From Eurosta solidaginis (Eukaryota > Arthropoda > Insecta > Diptera > Tephritidae): a stretch of 64,000 bases of DNA. The notes beneath the pieces were generated by a model, which was not told where the DNA came from, did no database searches, and worked only from the letters and a program-made list of their open reading frames with translations. Of this stretch, positions 1 through 10,832 are shown in pieces. The DNA is taken from assembly GCF_040869045.1 (NCBI RefSeq), contig NC_090323.1, positions 268,464,392 through 268,528,391 of the forward strand, written 5' to 3'. A program made the position numbers and the translations under genes. Within the stretch, counting starts at the first letter, position 1; every line of letters starts with the position of its first letter.

Positions 1-880
1 GTTGGTTTTTTCTACGACGAGTACGTTTTACGATTTCTGTATAACCTACACCAGGTAATAATTGTTTTGTTTTTTCCTCGAAGTCATTGAACTTTTCACG
101 GAATGAAACTAAACTCTCTTCTAACAATACGTACAAAAAACCACACGCTTGCAAATCTGCCTTTTCACTTTGCAATGACTTACTCACTGAACGCGTAGCA
201 GTCAAAATAGAGTTCCATAAAATCAATATGAAACCAAATCCGAATTTTTGCGTTTTATTCGCGATATACGTCACCTCATAACGACTATCAGTATTTTGTG
301 ATTCATCATCAGCAAATATTTCTAGAGCCTCTAATATGATATCAAATGAATCGTAAACTGCATTCTTCGCATTCGAATGTGCTTCCCAGCGTGTAGTTGA
401 CAATGTCTTCAAAGTTTTCTCATTGTTTATTCTATTTTTTAATACGCCCCAACGATAGTTGGAAACGGAAAAAAATTATATAATGTCTGCATAATGACCA
501 AAAAATCTACTGCATAAAAACAGCATTTCACAGCATGCTCCCCTACCAAATTAAGGGAATGCGAGGAACAGGGAAAATAGATGGCATTCTCATTCAAACT
601 CTATATTCTTGCTTGCACACCTTTATACTTTCCGGACATGTGTAATTAATGCGTTGTCATATTATAGTCCTCTACAATTTTGAATATGTGAACCACAGTC
701 TTCAGTAAGAAACTTTAAAGTTTGATTCGCTAGATTTTCACCAGTATAACCTTCCAAATGAAGAAAAGTTATAAACCTTTTTATTATTCAATATACTCTC
801 CTTTCACTTCTTTGCACGCTCATACAATTTGTCAAATGAATCGGAAATTTCCTTTTTAGGAACCTTGTCTAGTTTGTGGG
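1..880 (-). pseudogene. ZMYM1-like hAT transposase relic (partial, frameshifted)
   Basis: This is the coding part of the transposon above. Translated on the minus strand, the order is: a KVPKKEISDSFDKLYERAKK-like segment near 860-800; the FLHLEGYTGENLANQTLKFL region near 770-710; the NCRG..YDNA motif with an internal stop; MSGKYKGVQARI near 630; SHSLNLVGEHAVKCC near 560-515; then, after a frameshift near 470, NYRWGVLKNR and TTRWEAHSNAKNAVYDSF near 400-340. It continues open to position 1. The block order matches the N-terminal and central part of the DUF4371/hAT transposase, which normally cuts and pastes its own element in the nucleus. With several stops it cannot make protein. A domesticated host ZMYM gene is unlikely given the disruptions and the adjacent transposon end. 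Confidence 0.8.
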
Positions 881-1091
881 TCGTCGCCTTTTGAATGCGG
901 TGAATTGAGTTTTATTTATTTGAGTAATATTTATTTTCAGTTCTGATTATATTTCTTTCCCCCCCCCCCCCCCCCCCTGCAATTTTATGTTTATAAGAAA
1001 ATTTTAGAAGTCTTTTTCATTTTTCGTGGGCCCCCTAAAATATGGGGCCCCAGGCAACTGCCTATTCTGCCTACCTGTTAATCCGGCCCTG
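1..1091 (-). mobile_element. Decayed hAT transposon (ZMYM1-like), 5' part, runs off window
   Basis: Read on the minus strand, this is the 5' end of a hAT-superfamily DNA transposon. The outer end at 1091 reads CAGGGCCGGATTAAC into a GGCAGTTGCC/GGGGCCCC block, a familiar end for hAT elements that carry ZMYM1-like transposases. Coding relics follow from about 880 down to 1. They include the blocks NCRG, MSGKYKG, HSLNLVGEHAVKCC and TTRWEAHSNA, which are landmarks of the DUF4371/ZMYM1-like transposase. The frame is broken by in-frame stops (near 690 and 600) and by a shift near 470, so it is a pseudogene. A run of 19 C (959-977) lies between the end and the coding relic. The other end is outside the window, so the 8-bp target duplication (candidate 1092-1099) cannot be confirmed. 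Confidence 0.82.
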
Positions 1092-1770
1092 ACAGAAATA
1101 CACGACATAAAACGAGATAGTTTTGGTCATATTCGACTTTCCTTCTACAAATTTAGCTCATGTTTAATTGTACCAAAGTTAAAAGGCAGCAAAATTAGCA
1201 TCTCGGTTTATGAAAAAGTGTGAATACCCCTTATGGAGGCACTACAACAAAATTATCTAGTTCTTGTTTCTGGCGTTTCTTTCCACGCTCATACGCAAAC
1301 CAAAACCCAATGAAGCATGTCATGCATGTCGAGTACAAATAAAACATTTGCCAAAAAAAAGCTAAAAATAAACAAAAAAAGAGTATTTCATTTTTGACTT
1401 GAAATGAACATCAAACGATTTTTAATAAATATTTATATATCCAAAATTAACGTAGGCAGGCAAATATATACATCTATATAAATATATAAATTCGTCTAGA
1501 ATCATCACACCTGCATTAAATTTATTGATTGAGGATATTTGTTTAACATATTATTTCTAGCATCGTTCAAGCAGTGTAAAGCAGAATGTTTGGTTTATAA
1601 AAATGTTTTGTGAACTTTCGCAATCAACTGTGCTAATGCGTATTTCACTTTTTGTATCAGTATATTTTAAATTTAAAAGTATAAATATTTTTGCAAATGT
1701 AAAATTGTGCATTTCTTTCACGCAAATAATAACAGCCGATAAGTCCTATTTTTACTAAATTTTTTATGTA
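1092..1770. other. Unassigned AT-rich DNA
   Basis: No reading frame, RNA gene or repeat end is recognisable. A-rich runs occur near 1350-1400. Confidence 0.6.
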
Positions 1771-1771
1771 C

Positions 1772-2195
1772 TTGTTGTTGTTGTTGTAGAGATAAGGACA
1801 CTACCCGAAGACCTTGGATAGTGTTATCGATGTTGATGGCCCTTTGTCGGATGCAGATCCGGTACGTTCCGGTAACAAGCACCATTAAAGCACCAGGCCC
1901 AACATCTCGGGAACGATTTAGTATGACCACATGAAACCTTCAAGGCCATACCGGCCTCCCAGCCCCTAGATCCATGAGGAACTTGGAGTCACCAGAGCCT
2001 CGGCTGTTAAAGTAACAGGATACGCCACGGGTAGGTGAGGTTGACAATTGGGTTGGAGAAGCTATATTTTGCGCTGGCAACACCATGAAGGGGTTGCGCT
2101 ACACAACGCCTTGAATCAGATTGGTATTTTAGGCGCCTCTTACGACAGACATACCTGTCACGGGTATATTCTAAGCCCCCTAACCCGCTGGGGGG
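1772..2195 (-). mobile_element. CAA-tailed SINE-like retroposon, longer copy
   Basis: Read on the minus strand, the element starts CCCCCCAGCGGGTTAGGGGG and ends in a (CAA)n tail, seen on the plus strand as TTGTTGTTGTTG at 1773. It matches the copy at 23869-24219 over nearly its full length, sharing the ATACCCG, GCCAGCGC, CCCGAGATG and ATCGATAACACT blocks. It keeps about 80 bp (roughly 1962-2035) that the other copy lacks. No open reading frame is conserved, so it is non-coding and was probably mobilised by a LINE. No clear target duplication is visible here. The family name is unknown to me. Confidence 0.75.
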
Positions 2196-3226
2196 TTTGA
2201 TACCTCGTTTTAATAGATGCGTCTTTAGTTTTATCTTGTATTATCCACTTATTATGACTATAGTTTGGGACTTCTTTTTAGTTATATTTATTATCATGAC
2301 CCAACCATCTTTTTTGCAAAAATATTCAGAGAGGAATAAAAAGAAATGCGTAAAGTACAAAGGCAATGAACATTAGCTGTTATTTATTCATACACTTAAA
2401 AAAATGACTAAAAACGGAGAAAATTGCTTTTATAATAAGAAAAAATGCTACATGATATTTCCCCTTAGAAATCTTTCCCTACACCTAGAGAAGGAATTTC
2501 CTAAAAACAATTTGTTTTCCTTTATTTTAGGAATATATTTCTTAAAAATGAAGGAAGTTGTATAAAAAAATTAAAAAATTAAATTGTGTAACTGTCATGG
2601 CCATGGATTTGAAGTCGAGGTGCTCGAGTACAGTCGAGTACTCTTATTCACTGAACTAACTCGCACATTTAAAAATTGTGAAAAATATTAAATCAAATAT
2701 ACTTGACTGTTCCTATAATTTATAATGTTTCAATGAAAATATAACTATGACAATTTTCAGTCACCGAGCGCCAGAATATGGGTGATTTTCCCTCAAATTA
2801 ATGAAAACTTTTAAAGAAATTTTTTATTAATTATGTTTAAATTTTCCTGTTTAAAGAAAATTAGTTTGAGAATTATTTTTTGATTTTAGGTAAATATTTT
2901 TTTTAAGTGTAAATATATATATTTACATACATATAAACACTTATTACCTTTTAGAGATCAACGATCATAAAAACGTGCAAATTTGTGTCACAAAGTCAAT
3001 AGAAAGCTTAAAACACCAATAAATATGTAAGAATTATTAAACCGATAAAAATAGATAAATTATGGGAAGTAAATACGCTTTAAAAGTAGAGTTAGAAAGT
3101 GTTGTTTAAATAAAATATTTAACGTATAGCAGATTTCTTAAGTAAACATTTGAGGAGTTCCATATCAAAACGCATTAATTTTGTCCCATACAGTTAAAAT
3201 TTGCATTTCAGATTTGGACTTTTACT
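2196..3226. other. Unassigned AT-rich DNA
   Basis: No coding potential or recognisable repeat is visible. The stretch is very AT-rich, with short A/T runs and ATATATA tracts. Confidence 0.55.
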
Positions 3227-3229
3227 AAG

Positions 3230-3780
3230 GCGTTTCAGTTTTTAAACGGTTTTATTTAGGTTGACTTGACAGGCTGCACGGCCGGCCGGCCAGCGCGAAT
3301 TTTGTAATTAAAATTTAGTAACTTCCCGATAAGCTACAAGCTTGAAATATTTGGAAATCATTTTTGACATACAGAAATAGGAACAGCTACAAGCTTGAAA
3401 CTTGGAATATAGTTCAGAATGCGATGAAAATGCAATAATAAGAAAACAATCGCCGCTAGGTAGCGCGTGGATCGAAATATTCACAAAAATCGTATTTGTG
3501 GTCCGATTTGGATCATATTTTGAACAAATAATACATACATGAATTGAAAGCGACCTATTAAAAAAATCGCTTCTACGTGGCGCAAGGATCGACATAATCA
3601 CAAATCGCTCATATTTGGAAATCATTTTTTAGTAAAAAAAATTCAAGCTAGGTGTCGCAAAAATTGAGATATTCTAAAAACTCGTACTTCTCTGTCCGAT
3701 TTGGCTCTTTGAACAAATATTATATACAATCCGGTAGAAGTGGCTTCAAAATACTTTGGAGCATATAAGTTCAAATTTTG
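3230..3780. repeat. Diverged internal repeats beside a palindromic element
   Basis: A GGCCGGCCGGCC block lies near 3280, followed by three diverged units. They start near 3449, 3566 and 3636. Each carries a (TA/TG)G(T/C)G(C/T)CGCAAGGATCGA-like core, a TATTCACAAA-like block and a CTCGTATTT-like block. Units 1 and 3 also share GTCCGATTTGG followed by TTTGAACAAATA. The GTTTTTAAACGGTTTTATTTAGG near 3237-3258 resembles the end of the palindrome at 3827, so both stretches may belong to one larger element. Confidence 0.5.
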
Positions 3781-3826
3781 CTAGTCAAATATCAGTATAA
3801 TAAAATAAATAAAAAAAACAAAATTT

Positions 3827-4212
3827 AAGTTAAACGGTTTTATTGAAAGCAATACTTACATCAAGTAGTAATAATACTAAAAGATAGAAAATAATTAGGT
3901 AGGTCCTAGGTACTAATGATCATAATCCTCATCAATTTAGGGCGTTGATGAGACAATTAAATAAAAGCGTTGGGCGCGCGGAATTTCTGAAAATGTGAGG
4001 CGTAGCATAACCTGATTAAGGTACAGTTGGTCTTACTTATGACTATCAATAGAAATTTGACGCGTCCAACTCTTTTATTTAATTGTCTGATCAACGCCCT
4101 AGATTGATGAGGAGTGTGATGACTAGTACCTAGGACCCACCTAATTATTTTCTATCTTTTAGTATTATTACTATTTAATGTAAGTATTGTTTTCAATAAA
4201 ACCGTTTAACTT
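3827..4212. mobile_element. Palindromic MITE/foldback element with ~160-bp terminal inverted repeats
   Basis: The left arm (3827-3988) and right arm (4051-4212) are inverted copies at roughly 90% identity by eye. Both start AAGTTAAACGGTTTTATTGA and share CTAAAAGATAGAAAATAATT, GGTCCTAGGTACTA and GACAATTAAATAAAAG. A spacer of about 60 bp separates them. There is no open reading frame. The structure is that of a non-autonomous DNA element. Flanking A/T runs hide any target duplication, so the superfamily cannot be assigned. Confidence 0.8.
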
Positions 4213-4589
4213 AAAAAAAAATTTTTAATTATTTTATTGATTATATTTTCTTGATTTTCTTAAAACTTTTCGATTGTAATTATTGTAATATATGATATGA
4301 CCACATGGAGGTCCACATTTTATTATTTCAAAATCGTAATGAAGATTAACTTTCAAAGCATGTTTTTTTATAAGAAAATGTTATAAAATATATATGGCAT
4401 TTATTCGTATTTTAGAATGCTTTATTGCATAGAAGATCTGGTTTTTTATTTTCTATTCAAACATCACAATCTGGAATATACTTAAATTGTATGTCACTTT
4501 CAAAACCCCAGGTGCAGATTTGGAAAACAATATTTAAACCAAACTGGTGAGGAGGGTTTCTACTCAGAGACTCGTTAAATTAAAATAAT
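4213..4589. other. Unassigned AT-rich DNA
   Basis: No feature is recognised. Confidence 0.5.
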
Positions 4590-4842
4590 AACAATTTGCA
4601 CCGTGCTACTTGTAATTATTCCTACAAATTGGCGGGACAGAACCTACAAGTGTTACTGCGACCATTTTAATGGCGGAACAACACTCGGAGTGCTTCCCAA
4701 AGCACTGCCGAAAGGCGACTAGAAAACTTTTTTTTATTGGAAAAACTTAATTCTAAATTTTTTATGCTTTTTTCAGGACTTGAACATACGATCTTACTTG
4801 TGATAGGTGGAGAAGGCTACTACCACACCAGGGCAGCTGCCT
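4590..4842 (-). mobile_element. tRNA-derived SINE copy 1 (diverged)
   Basis: This is a reverse-strand copy of the SINE best seen at 33305-33652. The head lies at the high-coordinate end, with GCTACTACCACACCAGGGCAGCTGCC at about 4816-4841 and the B-box-like GACTTGAAC at 4774-4789. Internal landmarks follow in the family order: CTTGTTTC-like block, CACTGCCGA, AACACTCGGAGTG, and CCTACAAATTGGC. It is older and more diverged than the other copies. Confidence 0.7.
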
Positions 4843-4884
4843 TTCGTTATATAAGTGAATAATAATTAAATTCATTTACATAAA

Positions 4885-5975
4885 GAACAAGTAAAAGTGT
4901 CTAAGTTCGGGTGTAAGCGAACATTATATACTCAGCGTGAGCTTCAATTGTACATTCCATTTCAGATAAATTACGTTTCTACATAACACGTGGCACCGCC
5001 CGTTTAAAAAAAAAAATTCTCCCCATTTCCTCTTAAAATAAAACTTGCTAAGTTATAGCTTATTATTCTAGTCTACGACCCTTTTAAAAATCTTTTATAT
5101 AAAAGTGGGCGTGGTCTTTAACCGATCTCGTCCATTTTTCGTAGAAATATTTCCTGCTATAAGGAAAATCTGTGTACCCAATTTTATTGCGATCCGTTAA
5201 TTTTTTTTCGAGTTATGGCTCCCGAAACATAGAAAATTGCTTAGTCATGAAAGGGGCGGTGCCACGCCCATTTTTTTAAATTAGAATTTTTTCCTATTTA
5301 TTGTTATAAATCCACTTAAGAAATAAAATACCATTGATATAAAGCTCTTTTTTGCAAAGATATTGCTTATTTTATCGTCCACCACCCTTCTAAAAATGGG
5401 CGTGGTGCTTAAACGATTCCGTTAATTTTTCTTCAAAGCATTCCTTATAGTAAAGGCAACCTCTCTGCCGAATTTTGGTACGACAGCTTTAACGATTTTT
5501 GATTTAAGATTAATAATATTTGTAAAATTGAATTTATCACAAGTGGGCGGTGCCACGCCCATTTTAAAAAATTTGTCCAAATTTTTTTCAAGAGTTTCAA
5601 TATCAGTCATGTCAAATTTCAACATTCTAGGTGTATTATTTACTAAATTATCAGGTTTTTTGTGTTTTTCAAAATTTTATATATATAAAAAGTGGGCGTG
5701 GTTATCATCCGATTTCGCTTATTTTCAATACCAATCTATTCTGGGTACAGGTACGCTCGTGTACAAAATGTGGTGAAGATATCTCAATATTTACTCAAGT
5801 TATCGTGCTAACGGTGGGACGGACGGACGGACATGGCTCAATCAAATTTTTTTCGACACTGATGATTTTGATATATGGAAGTCTATATCTATCTCGATTC
5901 CTTTATACCTGTACAACCAACCTTTATCCAATCAATGTTAATATACTCTGTGTGCAAAGCACGCCGAGTATAAAA
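4885..5975 (+). repeat. GC-box interspersed repeat, copy 1 (~1.1 kb)
   Basis: The repeat starts AACAAGTAAAAGTGTCTAAG and ends in the GCACGCCGAGTATAAAA region. It is a non-coding dispersed repeat. AT-rich DNA is punctuated by the near-palindrome GGGCGGTGCCACGCCCA (about 5254 and 5546) and by AAGTGGGCGTGGT (about 5105, 5690). Near its end it has a GGACGGACGGACATGGCTCA block, then ATATCTATCTCGATTCCTTTATACCTGTACAACC. The same order of blocks recurs at 37202-38125, 45935-47067 and, inverted, 52600-53315. Reading frames inside it (for example 5631-6029) are not conserved between copies. Confidence 0.8.
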
Positions 5976-8736
5976 ACTGAGAACTACTGTGCGAATAATA
6001 ATAATATACAACACATTTGTACAAAATAATATATCATTCATTAACATTCGTGAACGTGAAAGTATTCCGTTGAAATGCCTACAAATATATTTCGTAATGT
6101 AAAGTGACAGTTGCATTGGCAGTTAAACTAAGAATTTTGATGACCAATGTTCAAAAGTCCATATATAAGTGCTAAGCGTTTTACTATTTGTGCAAACATA
6201 CACATATGTATATACTTAAACCCAAATACATAAATACTATTTGTTATAATAGATTTTAGCCTATCCATAGTTTATCATTTACAGGTGCTTGACTTTGCTA
6301 TAAATATCTTTATTTGTTATTATCAATAATATATAATGATAATGAATAAAAAGACATGAAAGTCAAATACAATTTGATATCAGCAAAGGCTAATGACCCC
6401 TAACCGAATAAAGCTAGGAATTCCTATATCAAATGCAGATTAGAAAGCAAATGCACTTTGGCTGTAAACAGTAGTTAAATGAGATTTTCAGATAAGAACT
6501 GTTACATGGTTAACGAATATGTTGCACGATAGATTTATAAGGGTGTTCACAAGGGATGTCCTTAATTTAGTATATACTTGATTTTAAACAAGTTCCGCCC
6601 TGTCCGTCCTGATGTCACTTTGTTTAAATTTTTCCCAAATTATTAAGTAAGTTATAAATTTCATACATTTAAAAGCAATGAGGGCAATCCCCGCTTAATT
6701 CATACAAGTTCAGCTTAGTTTGTCAGTAAAACAACGCTTTAACCTATTATGCAATTTTTCAGTAAAATGTAACTGAAGTTTAAACACAGCCTAATCGGCC
6801 AATTGTACAGGTCTAAACTTTAGTTAACGTATCAGCTGTTTGCGCTCTCTCCTTTATAGTCAGATATTTCGTTTTTACTCTCGACAATGACATCGCATAT
6901 AGAAACAAAAGCCACACCTTCCGCACCTTCAAATTATCTTCATAATAAGAAACCAGGGTTACCGTAGAAAAACGCTTTCCGCAAAGGCGGATTTAAACTG
7001 TGACTGAAAAACTGATTTATAACCTAACTGGAGTTTAAATTTTTTAGTTTGAGGGCCGTTTTCTCATGTGAACTTCAAAGTTTATCAGCCCTGTGAACAC
7101 AAATTGTGTTTACAAACAGTGTTTTTATCGGACAACTACTCAAAAACCTGGCCTTAGTTACTTCAATTAATACAGAAGTAATTCAAGAAGTGTGTTAAAC
7201 ATAGTGTGCAACTACACAATTTTGGGGCTTTTTCGACATCCAAGAGAATACAACCAAAAAAAATCAAACAACAAAAACTGCAGTCCAACAAAATATTTGT
7301 AAACTACCTAAAACCAGTATGGAACCCACAGCAAACAGAAGGCCAACTGCCTTGGACAATATCTAAATAGATAGAAAAATATACCAGCCCCAAACCATTT
7401 CAAACTCAACCAAAAACCACAGTTGAATCTTGGTAGTTAAAAATGGCATGCATAACGGTGGGCAAAGTGGATAAGTACTCAGCCTTCGACCAAGATGTCA
7501 GAAGCTCGAACCGTAAAACCGGAAACAGCAAAACATAAGTAATACGATCCGCAAGAGCTTTTACAACGTTATATAATAAGCAAAAGTTTCACTTTTTGTT
7601 GGCAAAAGTTTGATCTTTTCGAAATTCAAATTATCTGAGAAGAAGAGCGTAGTGCACCGTGATTATGCAGACGTGCAAAGCAAATATTTTAGCTTAGTTT
7701 GGGAGAAATTTTAATCGTGCGAAACATTACTTTATTGGTAAAAGTTGTTGGGAAAGTTATCTGTTTCGAAAATAAACCCGCAATCAAGAATAAGTCTGAT
7801 TCTGAAAAAGTAAAAAGATGCTACTATAAAATGGCGGATTCCAAAAAAGAAAATGGTACTGAAAACGTTGCACGTTTCAAAAAAGGAACCAAACCCAAAA
7901 AATAGCATGTTGAGAATTTGGTCTCAAGAATTTAACTTTTTCATCTCTGGATTACCCGGTATAGTAATCATTGGTGTTCATATATTCCGAAGAATTTCGG
8001 AAACTATCCCCAAACAACTATAGTGTTTAATAGTTCCGCGCGGTCCAGAAACGATGAAAAAATAATTGCGAAAAAATACCAAACAGAAAAAGAATGTCAC
8101 CTGTTTTTTCCAAAAGAACCCTAATTTAATATCCAGAAATTGAAAAGTTGAAAATAATGCCGTTTCGAAATGCTCTATGTCAGCAAAATTGTGAAGAACG
8201 TCTTATATCCCAATTTGCCTGTACGACGTCTTACCTTGAAAACTTTTCAAAACGCCCTATCCCATAATTTCGTTGAATGATGCCCTTTCTTAGGATTCGG
8301 TTAAAGAACTGTGTTTATCAATCGCCACATAGCAGGAAAAATGGGATAGTTTTCAAGCTGAGTTAGGGCGTTTTTTGGAAACTAATTTGGAAAAGGGTAT
8401 TCATTTATCATACAAATTTTGAATAGACATTCAAGGTTGATATTCCACGTAGCAATAACAAGACGTTACCTCCCATTCTCTTGATAGCGAAACTAACCGC
8501 AAATTTTTGCAAGCAGAATATGTATAATTATGTGCACAAGTTACTAGTATTTTCGTTACTTGTGATAAGGAGGTTAGTTGTTCAAAAAGATAATAAGAAC
8601 ACCCCTAATACAATTTACAATATGCACAAGGAATATATACATACATATATATATGCATATAAGATAACAATTCTTATGAGAGCTAATAGATACTTCATTA
8701 AAGTTTATAGCAAATTTAGTTAGTTAGTTATCTCAC
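5976..8736. other. Putative intron of the minus-strand formin gene; otherwise unassigned
   Basis: If the exon at 8737-8925 splices leftwards, this stretch and everything to its left is intron, unless a short exon was missed. I found no exon here. The part at 8040-8400 holds loosely repeated AAAACGCCCTAT and GGGCGTTTT blocks. Short reading frames here resemble no known protein. Confidence 0.45.
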
Positions 8737-8737
8737 C
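8731..8737 (-). promoter_or_regulatory. Splice donor of the formin exon
   Basis: CGG followed by GTGAGATAA on the minus strand. The conserved protein similarity stops exactly here and reading through gives V-R-stop, so a spliced boundary explains the end of homology. Confidence 0.75.
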
Positions 8738-8925
8738 CGATGTGGTGCGCCCAGTAGACGTAGTATGGTACCCAATTGTGTGGCCAATGGCATTGTTGCT
8801 GCAAAGCCATAGGTTGGAGCACGCGTCGGTATTGGATACATGGCGGTACAATTGAGTGGATCGGTATCGACCAGATATTGCACCCGCAATGTAATCAATT
8901 CGTCTGGATCCATTTTTACTATCAT
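8737..8925 (-). CDS. Fhos: FHOD/Fhos formin, first coding exon (partial gene)
   Basis: On the minus strand the frame opens at ATG 8925-8923, with an alternative ATG at 8913-8911. It runs 63 codons to CGG at 8737, followed directly by GTGAGA, a good splice donor (phase 0). The peptide contains LRVQYLVDTDPLNC, PTRAPTYGF, MPLATQLG and RLLGAPHR. These match the start of the FHOD-family GTPase-binding domain, where RVQYL-DTDP and QL--VHRLLGAPHK are conserved from humans to insects. FHOD formins nucleate and bundle actin filaments; the fly orthologue Fhos acts in muscle sarcomeres and in cell shape. Downstream exons (rest of the GBD, FH1, FH2, DAD) are not visible and should lie further left. The MDPDEL start at 8913 has the better initiation context (purine at -3, G at +4). 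The plus-strand frame over this exon is a shadow. Confidence 0.88.
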
Positions 8926-10254
8926 TTTGTTTGTTCTTTAGTTGTTGCTATTTTCGTTGTTGTTGTGGGTGTTGATTTGACGCTTCAAGCGTTAGCTGGC
9001 AAAAACTTCCACCTTCGCTTTAATTTGTATTTGATGTTTTGGTTACTTTGCTTTTTTTCAACTTTGGCTATTACACTATGCAATAACAACACACACTTGA
9101 AAACTAATGTTTTTTGTTTTACTCTCATTTGCTGATATGTTGGCAGGTGTATGAGAGCTTTCGCTTTCCGCCACTTATGAACCGTTAAACAACATATTGA
9201 GTTGGTGAGCTATTTTCGCGTTGACTTTGTTTTTGGGTCTAGCTCGCACACATTTTATGTTTTTCCCGCATAATTGCTTTTTATTTTTTCTCTTTTTATT
9301 TGTTAAAATATGTTATTTATTAACTTTTGTTAGATTATGTATACCACTTTTCTTTTTTAAACATAGATTTAGTTAGATTAGTTAGTTTTTATGAAATCAC
9401 TTTCATTTTATTATGTTGTGTTATGTTTGGTATTATTTTTTCGTAGATAACTGTTGTTAAAACAGCAAAGACATGGGAAGCAGCTGCACCAAAAATTAAA
9501 ACAAATTACTTTTATGAGACGCGATAATCCATGCTTTTGTTTGTCGTCGAGAATAGTTTAGATGTTTTGATATTTTCTAGTTTTCAAGTGTTAATTTCAC
9601 TGCTTCTCGTTTGATGTCAATTGAGAATATTCAATAAATATAGTAGTGCACGACATTACACCACTTATGGTGAGCTTAAAAATTAATAAGGAGCGCTTTA
9701 TAGGAAAAAATTCAGGCTTTCATAAAACCATTTCTATCTTTCGCAAAATAATTTGTTTGTTTGCAATTTTATTAAATTTGTATAACAATGAGATGAATCT
9801 TCAGTTCAAAACCGCCATATCGCCCGTTCTATTGTAAGCTGATGTAATTCAAAATTTAAATTTTTCGAGATTTTAGGAAACCCCCCAAAACCTACTGGTG
9901 AGATTATGTTCACATATCTAAAAATTTTTTTCAAAAACGCGTTATTTCGCATTCTTCAACAAATTCTCAGAAGGGCGTTTTCGAAACGGCAGCTGATATG
10001 GTTTGGATCAATAGTTATCTAAAACCACACCCTTTCCAGCAGTATTTCGAAAAAATACCATGTGTACTGAAAAGTTTTTAGAAAAAGCCATATGAAATTC
10101 AGATAAATGAAATGCATTTTAGAAAAACGCAAAGGTGATTCGGAAAATTTTAAATTAAATTCATAAAAACTCAAATATATTTCAAAAAACTATCAATAGA
10201 AATTCGCAAAAACACACACAGCGCTAACGCAATTTATTTTAAATTTTCGGAAAT
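8926..10254. other. Presumed 5' UTR/upstream region of the formin gene; rest unassigned
   Basis: The sequence directly upstream of the formin start codon on the minus strand is AC/AAC-rich (GTTGTTGTTG on plus near 8955), as is common in fly 5' UTRs. No TATA box or splice acceptor was pinned down. 9640-9840 has an open frame with no recognisable similarity. 9900-10200 has loose GGGCGTTTTCGAAA-like blocks. Confidence 0.4.
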
Positions 10255-10262
10255 ATTTCTAG

Positions 10263-10824
10263 TAGAGTTTATGATTTCTTCTCTAACACAGGCGAGATTT
10301 TCGAGGCCCGAGAAATCGAGAACTTGACTTCTCGCGATATTCTCGTGTCTCGAAGTACTCGTAAATTTCGCGAGCTTCCCGACATTCTTACTTAATCTCT
10401 ATATGGACAATATTTATACACTTGGTTTTTTTACTTGTGACGTTTTTGTTGATTATATTGCTTCAATGATATTTAACTCAAAAGATATTTATTATACATA
10501 TATTTTTGTTCGCAATATTTTATTTTGCAACGAGTCATCACGAACAGGGCTTCTCGAATACTCGCGATCTTTTCGGCCTACAATTCAGTCGCTGCATTGG
10601 CAATATTCTATACATTTCGGGTTTTGTGCTTGTCGTTTTGCAGACATTTTGACTTGTGCTCCAGAAGAAATCGTAAGCTCTATATAAAACAGCCAATGAA
10701 TTGATAAGTTAAATGTCGAGAAGCTCGCGAGCCTTACGAGTAATTCGAGATTCGAGAATCTCGCGAGAAGACATGACTCGCGAGAAATCTCTTCTCGAAC
10801 ATTTTCGAGAAATCGTAAGCTCTA
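10263..10824. mobile_element. hAT-type MITE with 8-bp target-site duplication
   Basis: The 562-bp element is bounded by perfect 8-bp repeats ATTTCTAG (10255-10262 and 10825-10832). Its ends are TAGAGTTTATGATTTCT and, inverted, TAGAGCTTACGATTTCT, which fit the hAT terminal consensus (C/T)A(G/A)NG. Each terminal inverted repeat is about 120 bp and carries many TCTCGCGAG and TCTCGAA motifs, which are likely transposase-binding subterminal repeats. It has no transposase, so it is non-autonomous. Confidence 0.9.
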
Positions 10825-10832
10825 ATTTCTAG

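Noticed and set aside
959..977. C19 homopolymer as an assembly gap or telomere-like tract
   Set aside because: It lies inside the hAT terminal region and is best read as ordinary homopolymer expansion, although its exact length may be unreliable.
3308..3625. 105-codon minus-strand frame
   Set aside because: It sits across diverged tandem units and has no motif. Openness is explained by composition.
5631..6029. 132-codon plus-strand open frame
   Set aside because: It lies inside a non-coding dispersed repeat. The related copies at 46951-47196 and 52601-52909 are broken differently and the peptide has no family resemblance.
6590..7100. Possible inverted repeat around GTTTAAAC/TTTAAACTGTGACTG motifs
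   Set aside because: Only short matches were found. The arms do not pair over a useful length by eye.
8776..9135. 119-codon plus-strand frame opposite the formin exon
   Set aside because: Its 5' half is the complement of the conserved formin exon and the rest is a low-complexity Val/Phe-rich translation, so it is a shadow.
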